This document shows, one piece after another, positions 16,260 through 24,468 of a stretch of DNA of 36,683 nucleotides. The notes beneath the pieces are model-generated. The model was given only the letters and a program-made list of their open reading frames with translations. It was not told the origin of the DNA and ran no database searches. Source of the stretch: an uncultured Selenomonadaceae bacterium (GTDB lineage Bacteria > Bacillota > Negativicutes > Selenomonadales > Selenomonadaceae); NCBI GenBank assembly GCA_905236285.1, contig CAJOPN010000069.1, forward strand, positions 1 to 36,683, written 5' to 3'. Made by a program: the position numbers and the translations under genes. The first letter of the stretch is position 1; each line of letters starts with the position of its first letter.

Positions 16260-17245
16260 ATAATTTTGCTTTCACTTCCGCGTATTTTATCGGATTTTCC
16301 CGCATGACTTATTGCATTTCTCATATCGGTATCGGACTGCACATTCATCATGTTGTAATAATCCATTACGCCTAATTTTCCTTCTTGAAGAGCTTTTGCC
16401 ATTGCATGAGGAACTTCAGCCTGAGCCTCAACAACTTTTGCTTCCATTTCCTGAGTATATGCTTTCATTTCCTGTTCTTGAGCTATTGCCATTGCGCGGC
16501 GTTCTTCAGCCTTCGCCTGTGCAATTTTTTTGTCGGCTTCAGCTTGATCTGTCTGAAGTTGTGCGCCGATATTTCTTCCGACATCAACATCTGCAATATC
16601 AATCGAAAGAATTTCAAATGCAGTTCCGGCATCAAGACCTTTACCGAGTACGACTTTTGAAATTTCGTCGGGACTTTCCAAAACATCAGTATGTTTTTCG
16701 GCACTTCCGACCGTTGTAACAATTCCTTCACCGACACGAGCAATTACGGTAGGTTCACCTGCTCCGCCGACGAGTCGATCAATATTTGCTCTGACGGTTA
16801 CACGTGCTTTTATTCTTAATTCGATTCCATTTTTCGCGACTGCAGAGACAACAGGAGTTTCAATAACTTTCGGATTGACGCTCATTTGAACTGCCTCCAA
16901 AACATCGCGGCCTGCAAGATCAATCGCCGCTGCTCTCTCGAACGGCAAACCTATTTCTGCACGCTGTGATGCAATTAATGCGTCAACCACTTTGTCAACA
17001 TTTCCTCCTGCCAGATAATGAGCCTCAAGTTGATTTACATTTACATTTAATCCGGCTTTGTTTGCTTTTATCAACGGCAATACAATTTGTGACGGCGGAA
17101 CTCTTCTCATTCTCATTCCGATTAACGTAAAAATTCCTACATGAACATCAGCCGCCAATGCCGAAATCCATAATCCGATCGGTACGAAATGCAAAAATAT
17201 TGATGACAATATCAATACAAATACAATCATAAAAATTATTTCCAT
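16256..17245 (-). CDS. floA: Flotillin-like protein FloA
   Basis: Membrane-microdomain scaffold of the bacterial FloA (YqfA, UPF0365) family. An N-terminal hairpin-like hydrophobic segment (about residues 3-45) is followed by the SPFH/PHB-like domain ([43 protein letters not shown]), an Ala/Glu-rich coiled coil (about 230-290) and the conserved end [17 protein letters not shown]. About 330 residues is the family size. Start at ATG 17245: AAGGTG sits six bases upstream, while the GTG at 17254 is part of that site. Directly downstream of nfeD, the usual FloA partner. Convergent with the SpoU methyltransferase gene. Confidence 0.95.
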   Translation of the reverse strand: MEIIFMIVFVLILSSIFLHFVPIGLWISALAADVHVGIFTLIGMRMRRVPPSQIVLPLIKANKAGLNVNVNQLEAHYLAGGNVDKVVDALIASQRAEIGLPFERAAAIDLAGRDVLEAVQMSVNPKVIETPVVSAVAKNGIELRIKARVTVRANIDRLVGGAGEPTVIARVGEGIVTTVGSAEKHTDVLESPDEISKVVLGKGLDAGTAFEILSIDIADVDVGRNIGAQLQTDQAEADKKIAQAKAEERRAMAIAQEQEMKAYTQEMEAKVVEAQAEVPHAMAKALQEGKLGVMDYYNMMNVQSDTDMRNAISHAGKSDKIRGSESKII

Positions 17246-17314
17246 TAACATCACCTTAAAAAAATTTTTAAATTATGAAATAACAAAACAATTTGTGAAA
17301 AATGATTATTCAAA

Positions 17315-17692
17315 TTAAATTCTGCGAACGACGACACGGCTGCTGTCAGTATTGATGATTTTAACGATGTCGCCTTTTTTGACAAAATCGCCTTCAGTCA
17401 CCACGTCAACCGGTTCACCTTCAACAATTACAGTTCCCGACGGTCTTAAATCGGTACTGCAAACGGCAATCGCTCCGAGCAATTCACTTTTGTCCTTGCA
17501 GCTTGTATATCCGGCTTTATTTTTTTGCTGCTCGTCCAAAATTAAGCCGTCAGTCATATTTTTTTTATCATTGCCGTAATTTTCGATGCAGGCGAGCGCA
17601 ATTATTCCGAGTGCCGCGATTGCAACTATCGAATAACAACCTAAAGAAAAAATTATTGTTGTTAAACTTGAGCCGATTGAAACTTCAAACAT
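17315..17692 (-). CDS. nfeD: Short NfeD-family protein (flotillin partner)
   Basis: A 125-residue membrane protein with one hydrophobic helix (about residues 8-35) and a C-terminal OB-fold NfeD domain: GAIAVCSTDLRPSGTVIVEG, VDVVTEGDFVKKGDIVKII. It lacks the ClpP-like protease domain of long NfeD proteins, so it is the short type usually paired with FloA. I start at ATG 17692, with GGAAGGTG six bases upstream; a longer frame to 17728 would span this ribosome site. A 69-bp gap with nothing recognisable separates it from floA; the two are very likely one transcription unit. Confidence 0.88.
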   Translation of the reverse strand: MFEVSIGSSLTTIIFSLGCYSIVAIAALGIIALACIENYGNDKKNMTDGLILDEQQKNKAGYTSCKDKSELLGAIAVCSTDLRPSGTVIVEGEPVDVVTEGDFVKKGDIVKIINTDSSRVVVRRI

Positions 17693-17783
17693 TTTCGTCA
17701 CCTTCCGTCCGCTTAAAAAATTTTTCATATATTAGGTAGTCTTTCGATATGATTTTTAATTTTCCTGCACAATCACTTCATGC

Positions 17784-17810
17784 AAAAAAATAATCGCCGT
17801 TGAGACGATT
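17784..17810 (-). terminator. Intrinsic terminator of the secretion/glycosyltransferase operon
   Basis: Minus-strand RNA: stem AAUCGUC (from 17804-17810), five-base loop, GGCGAUU (from 17792-17798), then a U-rich run from the seven A residues at 17784-17790. It lies eight bases after the glycosyltransferase stop. Confidence 0.75.
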
Positions 17811-17818
17811 TAAATTTT

Positions 17819-19486
17819 TCAATTATCGAAGACATCTATTTTTTCATTGACTTCACCGAATCCGCCGAAATATGAAATTCCCTTTTCTTTTAAAATTTCA
17901 ATTCGTTTTTGCGTCTGTGAATTAAGTTCAGGCAATTTTTTCAAAAGTTCGTTGTACCAATCCCAGCGTTCTTGATAATGCTGACTCAATAAACGATTGT
18001 GCTTGACGTAATCATAAGCCTTTTGAGCAACTTCAATTCGTTTCGTCTGATTGTCAATGAGCATTTTCAATTTTTGATAAAAATCACTTACGTCACGATA
18101 AATAAATCCCGTTTCGCCGTCTTTGATTGTATTTTCGTAAACGGTCGGCGATGCCAAAACTACCGATCCGTTTCCAGCACATTCGATAAATTTCAAATCG
18201 GATTTTGAGCGATTGAAAATATTATTTCGCAGCGGCAATAATGAAATATGAGAAGTATGAAGTTCTTTCATATAAACATTGAAAGGGACGTATTGACTAT
18301 TATAAACTTCGCGTCTTCCGAGAGCAATTTTGTTTTGAGTTTCAATCGTGTTGAAAAGTTCGGTTTTCGCAATGACTTTAAATAAAATATTGTTACCATA
18401 TTCAGCCGCAATTTTATTTATCGCAGGAAGAATTTCATAAAAATCATGGTCGCGATTCAATGCGCCGAAAAATATAATCGTCGGTTCATTTCTTGCAATT
18501 TCGTCTTTGAATTTTCTCTGCGGCGGCAATTCGGTAAGTTGATTTTCAAAAACTCTTACATTAGGATTGAACTGCTTGAAAAATTCGCCAAGTGATTTCG
18601 TTGAAGTCTGAACACCGTGAACGGCAATAAAATTTATAAATTGAGTTTCTTCATATTTTTCACGCCATACGATCGGATTGTCGTCAATTTCTTCAATGAA
18701 AAGATAATTTTTGCCGGCAATGGAATTGAAAAAATTGATACCTTGCTCTACGCTGTCAACCGAAACTCTTTGATTAATAAAAATTTTTTTTGAATATTGA
18801 GGATCATCAGACAGAGATAAACCTGTACCGGATTTTTTTGAGCTTAAAACAACACTCGGATTTGTTGCGATAAAACGATTTGGATCATTGACTCTGACGG
18901 CTGCACAAACCAAAACTTCACCGAGATAAGACTGAATCAAAGTATTTTCAAATTTCGATGCGGCAGATTTTTTGACTGCACAGATTATAAAATGAGTAAC
19001 ATTAAGAGGAACTTTCGCAAATTCTTCGAGAGCAGGATTAACTTTAATATCTCTTACAGTATGAACAGATTTTTTAATTTGCAAATCTGAATTATTAACG
19101 GCATCCTGCAATTCTTCCAAAGTCAAATTTGAATTGAAAGGCGGTTTTCGACCTGCCAAAAGAGCGGCAATATTTTCCGCGTAACTCATATTTTCGAGCA
19201 GAAAAATCATCAATCCGTCATCTTTGAGATGTTTTGCCGATTTATTTATGAATGAAATTAAATTTTTCTTGGAAAGTGTGGCGAATGACGAAGATGAAAG
19301 AATTACGACATCGGCATTTTTAATTTTAACGTCAGATTTATTGCTGATTGTGTAATTGCAATTCGGATTAATAAGAAGAAATTTCTCTTTAATTTTTGAA
19401 TGTTCGTCAACGTTTAAATCTTCGCCGATAAATTCAAGTACATTTTTGGAATTTGGCGGAATTAAACCTGCAAATTGTTTTTCCAT
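17819..19486 (-). CDS. Two-domain protein: methyltransferase-like N-terminus and GT-B glycosyltransferase C-terminus
   Basis: About 555 residues. The C-terminal part (about 330-525) is a GT4-type glycosyltransferase half: IIFFGALNRDHDFYEILPA, then FNRSKSDLKFIECAGNGSVVLASP with the Lys and Glu that grip the nucleotide sugar, and DGETGFIYRD. The N-terminus (1 to about 175) has the strand/helix rhythm of a class I methyltransferase (KNVLEFIGEDL, ADVVILSSSSFATL, LKDDGLMIFLLE), but the glycine-rich SAM loop is absent (FIGED instead of GCGxG), so it may be catalytically dead. The middle (about 180-320) may be the GT acceptor domain. ATG 19486 follows GAGGTG by six bases; that ribosome site overlaps the preceding glycosyltransferase stop. 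Last gene of the secretion operon. A role in glycosylating the secreted substrate or a surface polymer is inference. Confidence 0.82.
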   Translation of the reverse strand: MEKQFAGLIPPNSKNVLEFIGEDLNVDEHSKIKEKFLLINPNCNYTISNKSDVKIKNADVVILSSSSFATLSKKNLISFINKSAKHLKDDGLMIFLLENMSYAENIAALLAGRKPPFNSNLTLEELQDAVNNSDLQIKKSVHTVRDIKVNPALEEFAKVPLNVTHFIICAVKKSAASKFENTLIQSYLGEVLVCAAVRVNDPNRFIATNPSVVLSSKKSGTGLSLSDDPQYSKKIFINQRVSVDSVEQGINFFNSIAGKNYLFIEEIDDNPIVWREKYEETQFINFIAVHGVQTSTKSLGEFFKQFNPNVRVFENQLTELPPQRKFKDEIARNEPTIIFFGALNRDHDFYEILPAINKIAAEYGNNILFKVIAKTELFNTIETQNKIALGRREVYNSQYVPFNVYMKELHTSHISLLPLRNNIFNRSKSDLKFIECAGNGSVVLASPTVYENTIKDGETGFIYRDVSDFYQKLKMLIDNQTKRIEVAQKAYDYVKHNRLLSQHYQERWDWYNELLKKLPELNSQTQKRIEILKEKGISYFGGFGEVNEKIDVFDN

Positions 19487-19496
19487 TGAAATCACC

Positions 19497-20732
19497 TCAT
19501 CTGACGAGGCTGTACATTAAATCTTCTTGCATACGCATACATTTATTTAACTCGAAACGTTCCAAAATTGTTTCACGAGCCTTTTTACCGATTCTTGCCG
19601 CAAGTTCTTTATCGTCCAAAATTTCTTCCATACGTCTCGCAATATGATAAGGCGATCTGAATTCAGCCAAGAGACCGTTGACATTATCTTCCATAACTTC
19701 TTCGACAGGCGGAGTTTTAGAACCGACAATCGGACAAGCAAAGCTCATTGCCTCCAAGAACGACCAAGACAAAACGAAAGGACGAGTTAAATAAACGTGA
19801 CAGCTTGAGGAGCGGAGAATTTTTCTGTAATCACCGCGATTTCTCAAGCCGACGAAGTGAACGCGATTTGTATCGTAGCCGCCTTTTTCTTCTTCAATTT
19901 TTTGATAACTTGTATCTTTGAGTTGTGCGCCGTAACAAATTCTGTCTTTGCCGACCAAAATTACATGAGTGTTGGGACGATGTTGCAAAACAAGTCTGAG
20001 AGCGTCCATAAAATACGGGAAACCGCGATACATTTCAAAACCGCGAGCAACATAAGTAATAATTTCAGTACCTTCAGGTAAATGTAAATCAATGTCATCA
20101 AGATCAAGCGCAGGTTTTTTGCCTTCAGGATCCGGAGAACAAAATTCCGTATCAATTCCTTCGTGAATAATTCTGATTTTCGGTTTAAAAATATCGGGAA
20201 TTTGTTTATATTGCCATTGAGTAGGAGCGACACCGACATCACAAAGTTCAAGATTTAAAAGATGATGAGCGTTTCGAGTGCGGATTGAAATTTTGTTCGG
20301 CATTTGAGGAATTTCATCAGGCCACCAAAAACTATCGCTGTCAACTGCTTTATAATACCATTCAAAATAACCCATGATCGGAACATCAGGATAAACGTCC
20401 TTACAATAAAGAGTACTTCCCCATCCGGTATGAGCAATAATTACATCAGGTTTAATTTGTTTTTCGTTCGCCATCCATTCAAGAGCTCTTACTACTGCCT
20501 GACCTTCAAGAACTGCTTCAGCAGCAGGACGAAGAGGTCCGCAAGTTTTCGCCCATTCCTCTGCTTTGTCGTCCGGTTTTTTGTAAAGAGCGAGCGTTAC
20601 TCCGCGAAGATTAGTTTTGATTGAATTTTCTTTTGACAAGAAGAAAACTTGATTGTCCGGATTTCTTGCAAGATACGGAGCAATGTTCAAATACTGTGCA
20701 GGAAACGACGGATGCAAAATAAATATATTCAC
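19497..20732 (-). CDS. GT4-family glycosyltransferase
   Basis: A 411-residue GT-B fold glycosyltransferase using a nucleotide sugar. N-terminal acceptor half starts FILHPSFPAQYLNIAPYLA, with IAHTGWGSTLY and a Trp/Tyr-rich MGYFEWYYKAV. The donor half has IIHEGIDTEFCSP, ITYVARGFEMYRG, HVILVGKDR, and LSWSFLEAMSFACPIVGS: Glu327 of the EX7E motif is kept, but the first Glu position is Phe319. GTG start with GGAGG eight bases upstream. It sits 22 bases after the second ABC transporter, and its TGA is embedded in the ribosome site of the next glycosyltransferase, so the pair is tightly coupled. Acceptor unknown; the operon suggests a secreted protein or a surface polymer. Confidence 0.88.
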   Translation of the reverse strand: MNIFILHPSFPAQYLNIAPYLARNPDNQVFFLSKENSIKTNLRGVTLALYKKPDDKAEEWAKTCGPLRPAAEAVLEGQAVVRALEWMANEKQIKPDVIIAHTGWGSTLYCKDVYPDVPIMGYFEWYYKAVDSDSFWWPDEIPQMPNKISIRTRNAHHLLNLELCDVGVAPTQWQYKQIPDIFKPKIRIIHEGIDTEFCSPDPEGKKPALDLDDIDLHLPEGTEIITYVARGFEMYRGFPYFMDALRLVLQHRPNTHVILVGKDRICYGAQLKDTSYQKIEEEKGGYDTNRVHFVGLRNRGDYRKILRSSSCHVYLTRPFVLSWSFLEAMSFACPIVGSKTPPVEEVMEDNVNGLLAEFRSPYHIARRMEEILDDKELAARIGKKARETILERFELNKCMRMQEDLMYSLVR

Positions 20733-20754
20733 TTAAAAAACCTCCAAATATTTT

Positions 20755-23088
20755 TTATGCCATTTGAGCCTGATAAAGTTTAGTATAAGCACCGTTGCGT
20801 TGAAGAAGTTCTTGATGTGAACCTGCCTCAACGATACGACCCTTGTCGATAACAATAATTGCATCACAGTCGCGAACGGTACTGAGTCGGTGAGCAATCA
20901 TTAACATTGTACGACCTGCCGCGATCGGTTCAATATTACTCATAATTATATTTTCAGATTCGTAATCAAGTGCTGAAGTCGCCTCATCAAAAATTAAAAT
21001 TCGCGGATCTGAAATTAAAGCTCTTGCGATTGCCAAACGTTGACGCTGTCCACCACTTAAAAGGCTTCCGCGTTCTCCGACGAATGTTTCATATCCGTGC
21101 GGAAACTGTGAAATAAATTCATCGGCACCGGCAAGTTTCGCAGCTTTTACAACATCATCGTGAGTTGCATTTGGACATGCCAATCTGATATTTTCTTCAA
21201 TCGTTCCCGAAAAGAGCATACTGTCCTGCAAAACGACACCGATTTGACGACGCAGCCAAGCCGGTTCGACCTGTGCAATATCAACGCCGTCAATTAAAAT
21301 TCTTCCGTTGTCCGGCAAATATAATCTTTGAATTAATTTTGTGAGTGTCGATTTTCCCGATCCAGATCTGCCGACTATTCCGACTTTCATTCCTGCAGGT
21401 ATTCTGACATTTATATTGTCGAGAACTTTTCCGCCTTCGGGAGTGTAACTGAATGACAATTTTTCAAGTGCAATATCTCCTCTCAAACTCGGTAAAGTTG
21501 TACGCGACGGATTGAAAGCAGGCTCGGTTTCTTCGTCCATAATATCGGCAAGACGTTCCATTGAAACGCGAATTTGTTGGAAATATTGCCATTGATTAAT
21601 CAATCTCATAACAGGACCGATTAATTGTCCGGAAATCATTTGAAATGCGATCAATTCTCCGACTGTAATTTCATTTTCCATTACGTAATATGAACCGACC
21701 CACAAAATCAAAAGATTGAACATGCTCTGCAAAAAAGTTGCGATTGTATTTGCGACGTTTGCAACATTGATGACTGCAAGCGATGAATTTACGAGACGTG
21801 CAAGCATTTCTTCGTAGCGGCGAATAAAATGCGGTTCAACGCTTGATGCCTTAACTGTGTGAATTCCCGTTATCGTTTCAATCAAAAATGATCTGTTCTC
21901 TGCACCGATTAAGAATCTTTCATTAATCAAACGTTTAAAAATCGGAGCAACAACCAAATTCAAAACAATGAATGCAGGCAGCATTACAACGACCAATGCA
22001 CAAAGAATTCGATTGTACATGAACATTACGACGAAATAGACTATCGCGAAAACTATATCAAGAATAATCGTTAAACTTGAACCTGTCAAAAATGAACGGA
22101 GAGTTTCAAGTTCACCGATACGCGAGACGACATCACCGACTTGCCATTTCTGAAAATATTTTACAGGCAATGCCGTAATGTTTTTGAAAAGTCGCGACGA
22201 CAAAGTAACGTCCATCTTACTGGCGATATTTGAAAACAGATAGGCACGCAATGACATTATCCAAGTTTGAAAGATGGTACAAACAACCATACCCAAAACC
22301 ATAATATCGAGAGCATCAGCCGCACGATGAACGAGAACTTTATCAATAATATTCTGCGTGAAAATCGGAGATGCCAAACCTAAAAGTTGAAGGATTAACG
22401 AAATCCAAAGAACATTTTGTAATTGTTTTTTATATTTTACGATGACAGGCAAAAACCATTTGAAACCAAATTTTTCAAGTTTACTTTGAAGTTCATAGCG
22501 ACGAGTGAAAAGTATGGCCTCACCTGTCCAATCAGCGAGCAATTTATATTTGTCTGCCTTAACAGGGTCTTGAGAGAAAACGGGATCCATAATATAAATT
22601 TCATTTTCGCGAATCGTCGTAATTACAATACTTCTTCCGTCTTTCATTCGGATTAAAACAGGATAGACGAGAGCATTTAAATCTTTTTCTTTTAAATCGT
22701 TGTAAGCTCTTGCTTTTAATTTTAATTCACGTGCAGCCCGAACAAGAGTTGTCGTGTCAACGCTGCCTTCTTCGTAAACATATGCACGTTCGAGTTGACG
22801 ATATTCGGCAGGAATATTATAAAATTTCGCAATCGCAATCAAACATGCAAGTCCCGTATCAATTCCGTTGACTCTTCCTCCGTCAGTCGGTTTCTTTACT
22901 TCCGTTGAAAGTTCCTGTGCAGTTTTTTTAACGATGTCAATTTTTCCGAGTGCCTGTTTGTTTTCGTTTGAATTTCCTCCGTCGGAATTGTTTGAGCCGT
23001 CAACTTTATTTCCGCCGCTCGGAACAAGTGCCTGATTTTCATTTTTATCATTGTCATTGCCTTTATTGAGATTCATTTTGTCCGCCAT
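20755..23088 (-). CDS. Type I secretion ABC transporter 2 (RtxE/HlyB-like) with a degenerate C39 domain
   Basis: Inner-membrane ATPase/permease of a type I secretion system. Residues 1-50 form an Asn/Gly/Lys-rich disordered tail. A C39-like domain (about 72-195) follows, with Thr78 in DTGLAC where the catalytic Cys of C39 peptidases lies and no obvious catalytic His, so it is a substrate-docking rather than cleaving domain, as in HlyB. Transmembrane domain about 215-500. Nucleotide-binding domain is intact: Walker A GRSGSGKST (573-581), LSGGQRQR (677-684), Walker B ILIFDEATSALD, H-loop AHRLS. It is the second of two such transporters around one HlyD adaptor, the arrangement of rtxB-rtxD-rtxE in MARTX export. 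It begins five bases after the HlyD stop. The substrate is not in the window. Confidence 0.94.
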   Translation of the reverse strand: MADKMNLNKGNDNDKNENQALVPSGGNKVDGSNNSDGGNSNENKQALGKIDIVKKTAQELSTEVKKPTDGGRVNGIDTGLACLIAIAKFYNIPAEYRQLERAYVYEEGSVDTTTLVRAARELKLKARAYNDLKEKDLNALVYPVLIRMKDGRSIVITTIRENEIYIMDPVFSQDPVKADKYKLLADWTGEAILFTRRYELQSKLEKFGFKWFLPVIVKYKKQLQNVLWISLILQLLGLASPIFTQNIIDKVLVHRAADALDIMVLGMVVCTIFQTWIMSLRAYLFSNIASKMDVTLSSRLFKNITALPVKYFQKWQVGDVVSRIGELETLRSFLTGSSLTIILDIVFAIVYFVVMFMYNRILCALVVVMLPAFIVLNLVVAPIFKRLINERFLIGAENRSFLIETITGIHTVKASSVEPHFIRRYEEMLARLVNSSLAVINVANVANTIATFLQSMFNLLILWVGSYYVMENEITVGELIAFQMISGQLIGPVMRLINQWQYFQQIRVSMERLADIMDEETEPAFNPSRTTLPSLRGDIALEKLSFSYTPEGGKVLDNINVRIPAGMKVGIVGRSGSGKSTLTKLIQRLYLPDNGRILIDGVDIAQVEPAWLRRQIGVVLQDSMLFSGTIEENIRLACPNATHDDVVKAAKLAGADEFISQFPHGYETFVGERGSLLSGGQRQRLAIARALISDPRILIFDEATSALDYESENIIMSNIEPIAAGRTMLMIAHRLSTVRDCDAIIVIDKGRIVEAGSHQELLQRNGAYTKLYQAQMA

Positions 23089-23093
23089 TTATA

Positions 23094-24440
23094 TCAACGC
23101 TCCCTCAAGGCTTCTGATGTATATTGTCTGAACGGATCAAGGAAGAAGTCAATAATTCTTTTTTCTCTGATTTTAATTTCCGCGCTGACTGTCATTCCCG
23201 GTGCAAGTTCAACCATTGTACCTTCAACGTCAACTGCTGTTTGCAACGGTTTCAATATAAGTTTAAATTTCCCGTGCTTTTCAATATCTTGTTGATCATC
23301 AACGGCATTTGCACTAATTTCTTCCACTACTGCGTCAATGATTCCGAATTTTTGAAAGTTGAACGTTGTAATTTTTACTTCTGCAGTTTGACCGAGCTTA
23401 ATAAATCCAATGTCTTTATTATCGGCATAAACTTCAAAAGTCATATCATCACCGTCAGGAATTATTTGCATAAGTTTTTGAGCATCAGTCACGATTCCGC
23501 CGATTGTATGAATATCAAGTTCAAATACTCTTCCGCTTACCGGTGAATAAATCGTTGCCATTCGTGAATCTTCATCAGCTTTTTTGATTGATTCTTCCAA
23601 ACTGTAATATTCTTTTTTCGCTTCGACGAGTGATGTCATAATATCTTTTCGATATGATGCGTCGACATTTGCAAGATTTTGTTCAGCCTCTGCAATTTCT
23701 GCCTGAATACTGTTTACTTCATCGAGTGTTGATTGAGCATTTTTTCTGTATTCAATCGTTTCTTTCTGTTGTTCGAGAAGTTGAAATTCCGAAATTGCAC
23801 TTTCTTCAATGAGTTGTTTCAAACGATTTTCTTTATCCTCTGCAATTTTAAGTCCTTCATTATATTTTTCGTAAGTCGATTGAGTTGCTTGAAGTCTTGC
23901 ACGTTTTTGATTGATAATGTCTTGACGTGATTGGCGTTGAGTTTGATAATCTCTGACGCGGCTTTGATAAAGTGCCAATTCTGCAGCGAGATCGTGAGCT
24001 TCAAGATCGGGATCTCGTTCCGGAGTGAAAGATTGTCCCGTCAATTCTGCCGTCAAACGTTGAATGTCCAATTTGTAATATGCCGCGCGTTTTTTAAGAT
24101 TATCATAATCTGCAGTCGTAGTCGTCGGATCAAGTACTACCAATTCGTCGCCTTCTTCAACGTGTTGTCCGTCTTTTACTTTTATTTCTTTGACGATTCC
24201 TTTATTTTTGACTTGAATTGTTTTTGCATGTCCCGAAACGTTTCCGTTTGCAACTGCCACTTCATTAATATGTCCCAAAAATCCCCATGCTATTCCGACG
24301 ACCAATAAAATTAAAACAGTCCACATAACAGTTCGACCTACCGGTGACGGCGGCGTTTCTGTTACTTCCAATATTGCCGGCAGAAATTCCGTTTCTTTTT
24401 CGCGTTCCTCGCCGTGCAATAACCAATTTATAAATTTCAT
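23094..24440 (-). CDS. HlyD-family membrane fusion protein of type I secretion
   Basis: Periplasmic adaptor linking the ABC transporters to an outer-membrane TolC-like channel. Cytoplasmic N-terminus (1-35), one membrane helix (about 37-57), first lipoyl half with GNVSGHAKTIQVKNKG and VKDGQHVEEGDELVVLDP, a long coiled coil (about 110-300, Gln/Glu/Ala-rich), second lipoyl half with IYSPVSGRVFELDIHTIGGIV, a beta-barrel part with DNKDIGFIKLGQTAEVKI, and the C-terminal LAPGMTVSAEIKI. At 448 residues it is typical. GAGGTGAT precedes the ATG. The gene lies between the two ABC transporter genes. No outer-membrane TolC homologue is present in the window. Confidence 0.95.
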   Translation of the reverse strand: MKFINWLLHGEEREKETEFLPAILEVTETPPSPVGRTVMWTVLILLVVGIAWGFLGHINEVAVANGNVSGHAKTIQVKNKGIVKEIKVKDGQHVEEGDELVVLDPTTTTADYDNLKKRAAYYKLDIQRLTAELTGQSFTPERDPDLEAHDLAAELALYQSRVRDYQTQRQSRQDIINQKRARLQATQSTYEKYNEGLKIAEDKENRLKQLIEESAISEFQLLEQQKETIEYRKNAQSTLDEVNSIQAEIAEAEQNLANVDASYRKDIMTSLVEAKKEYYSLEESIKKADEDSRMATIYSPVSGRVFELDIHTIGGIVTDAQKLMQIIPDGDDMTFEVYADNKDIGFIKLGQTAEVKITTFNFQKFGIIDAVVEEISANAVDDQQDIEKHGKFKLILKPLQTAVDVEGTMVELAPGMTVSAEIKIREKRIIDFFLDPFRQYTSEALRER

Positions 24441-24468
24441 TTTTTATATCACCTCATTATCTGCAAAA

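Noticed and set aside
17255..17314. A separate promoter for floA in the gap after nfeD
   Set aside because: No -35/-10 pair with acceptable spacing was found; co-transcription with nfeD is simpler.
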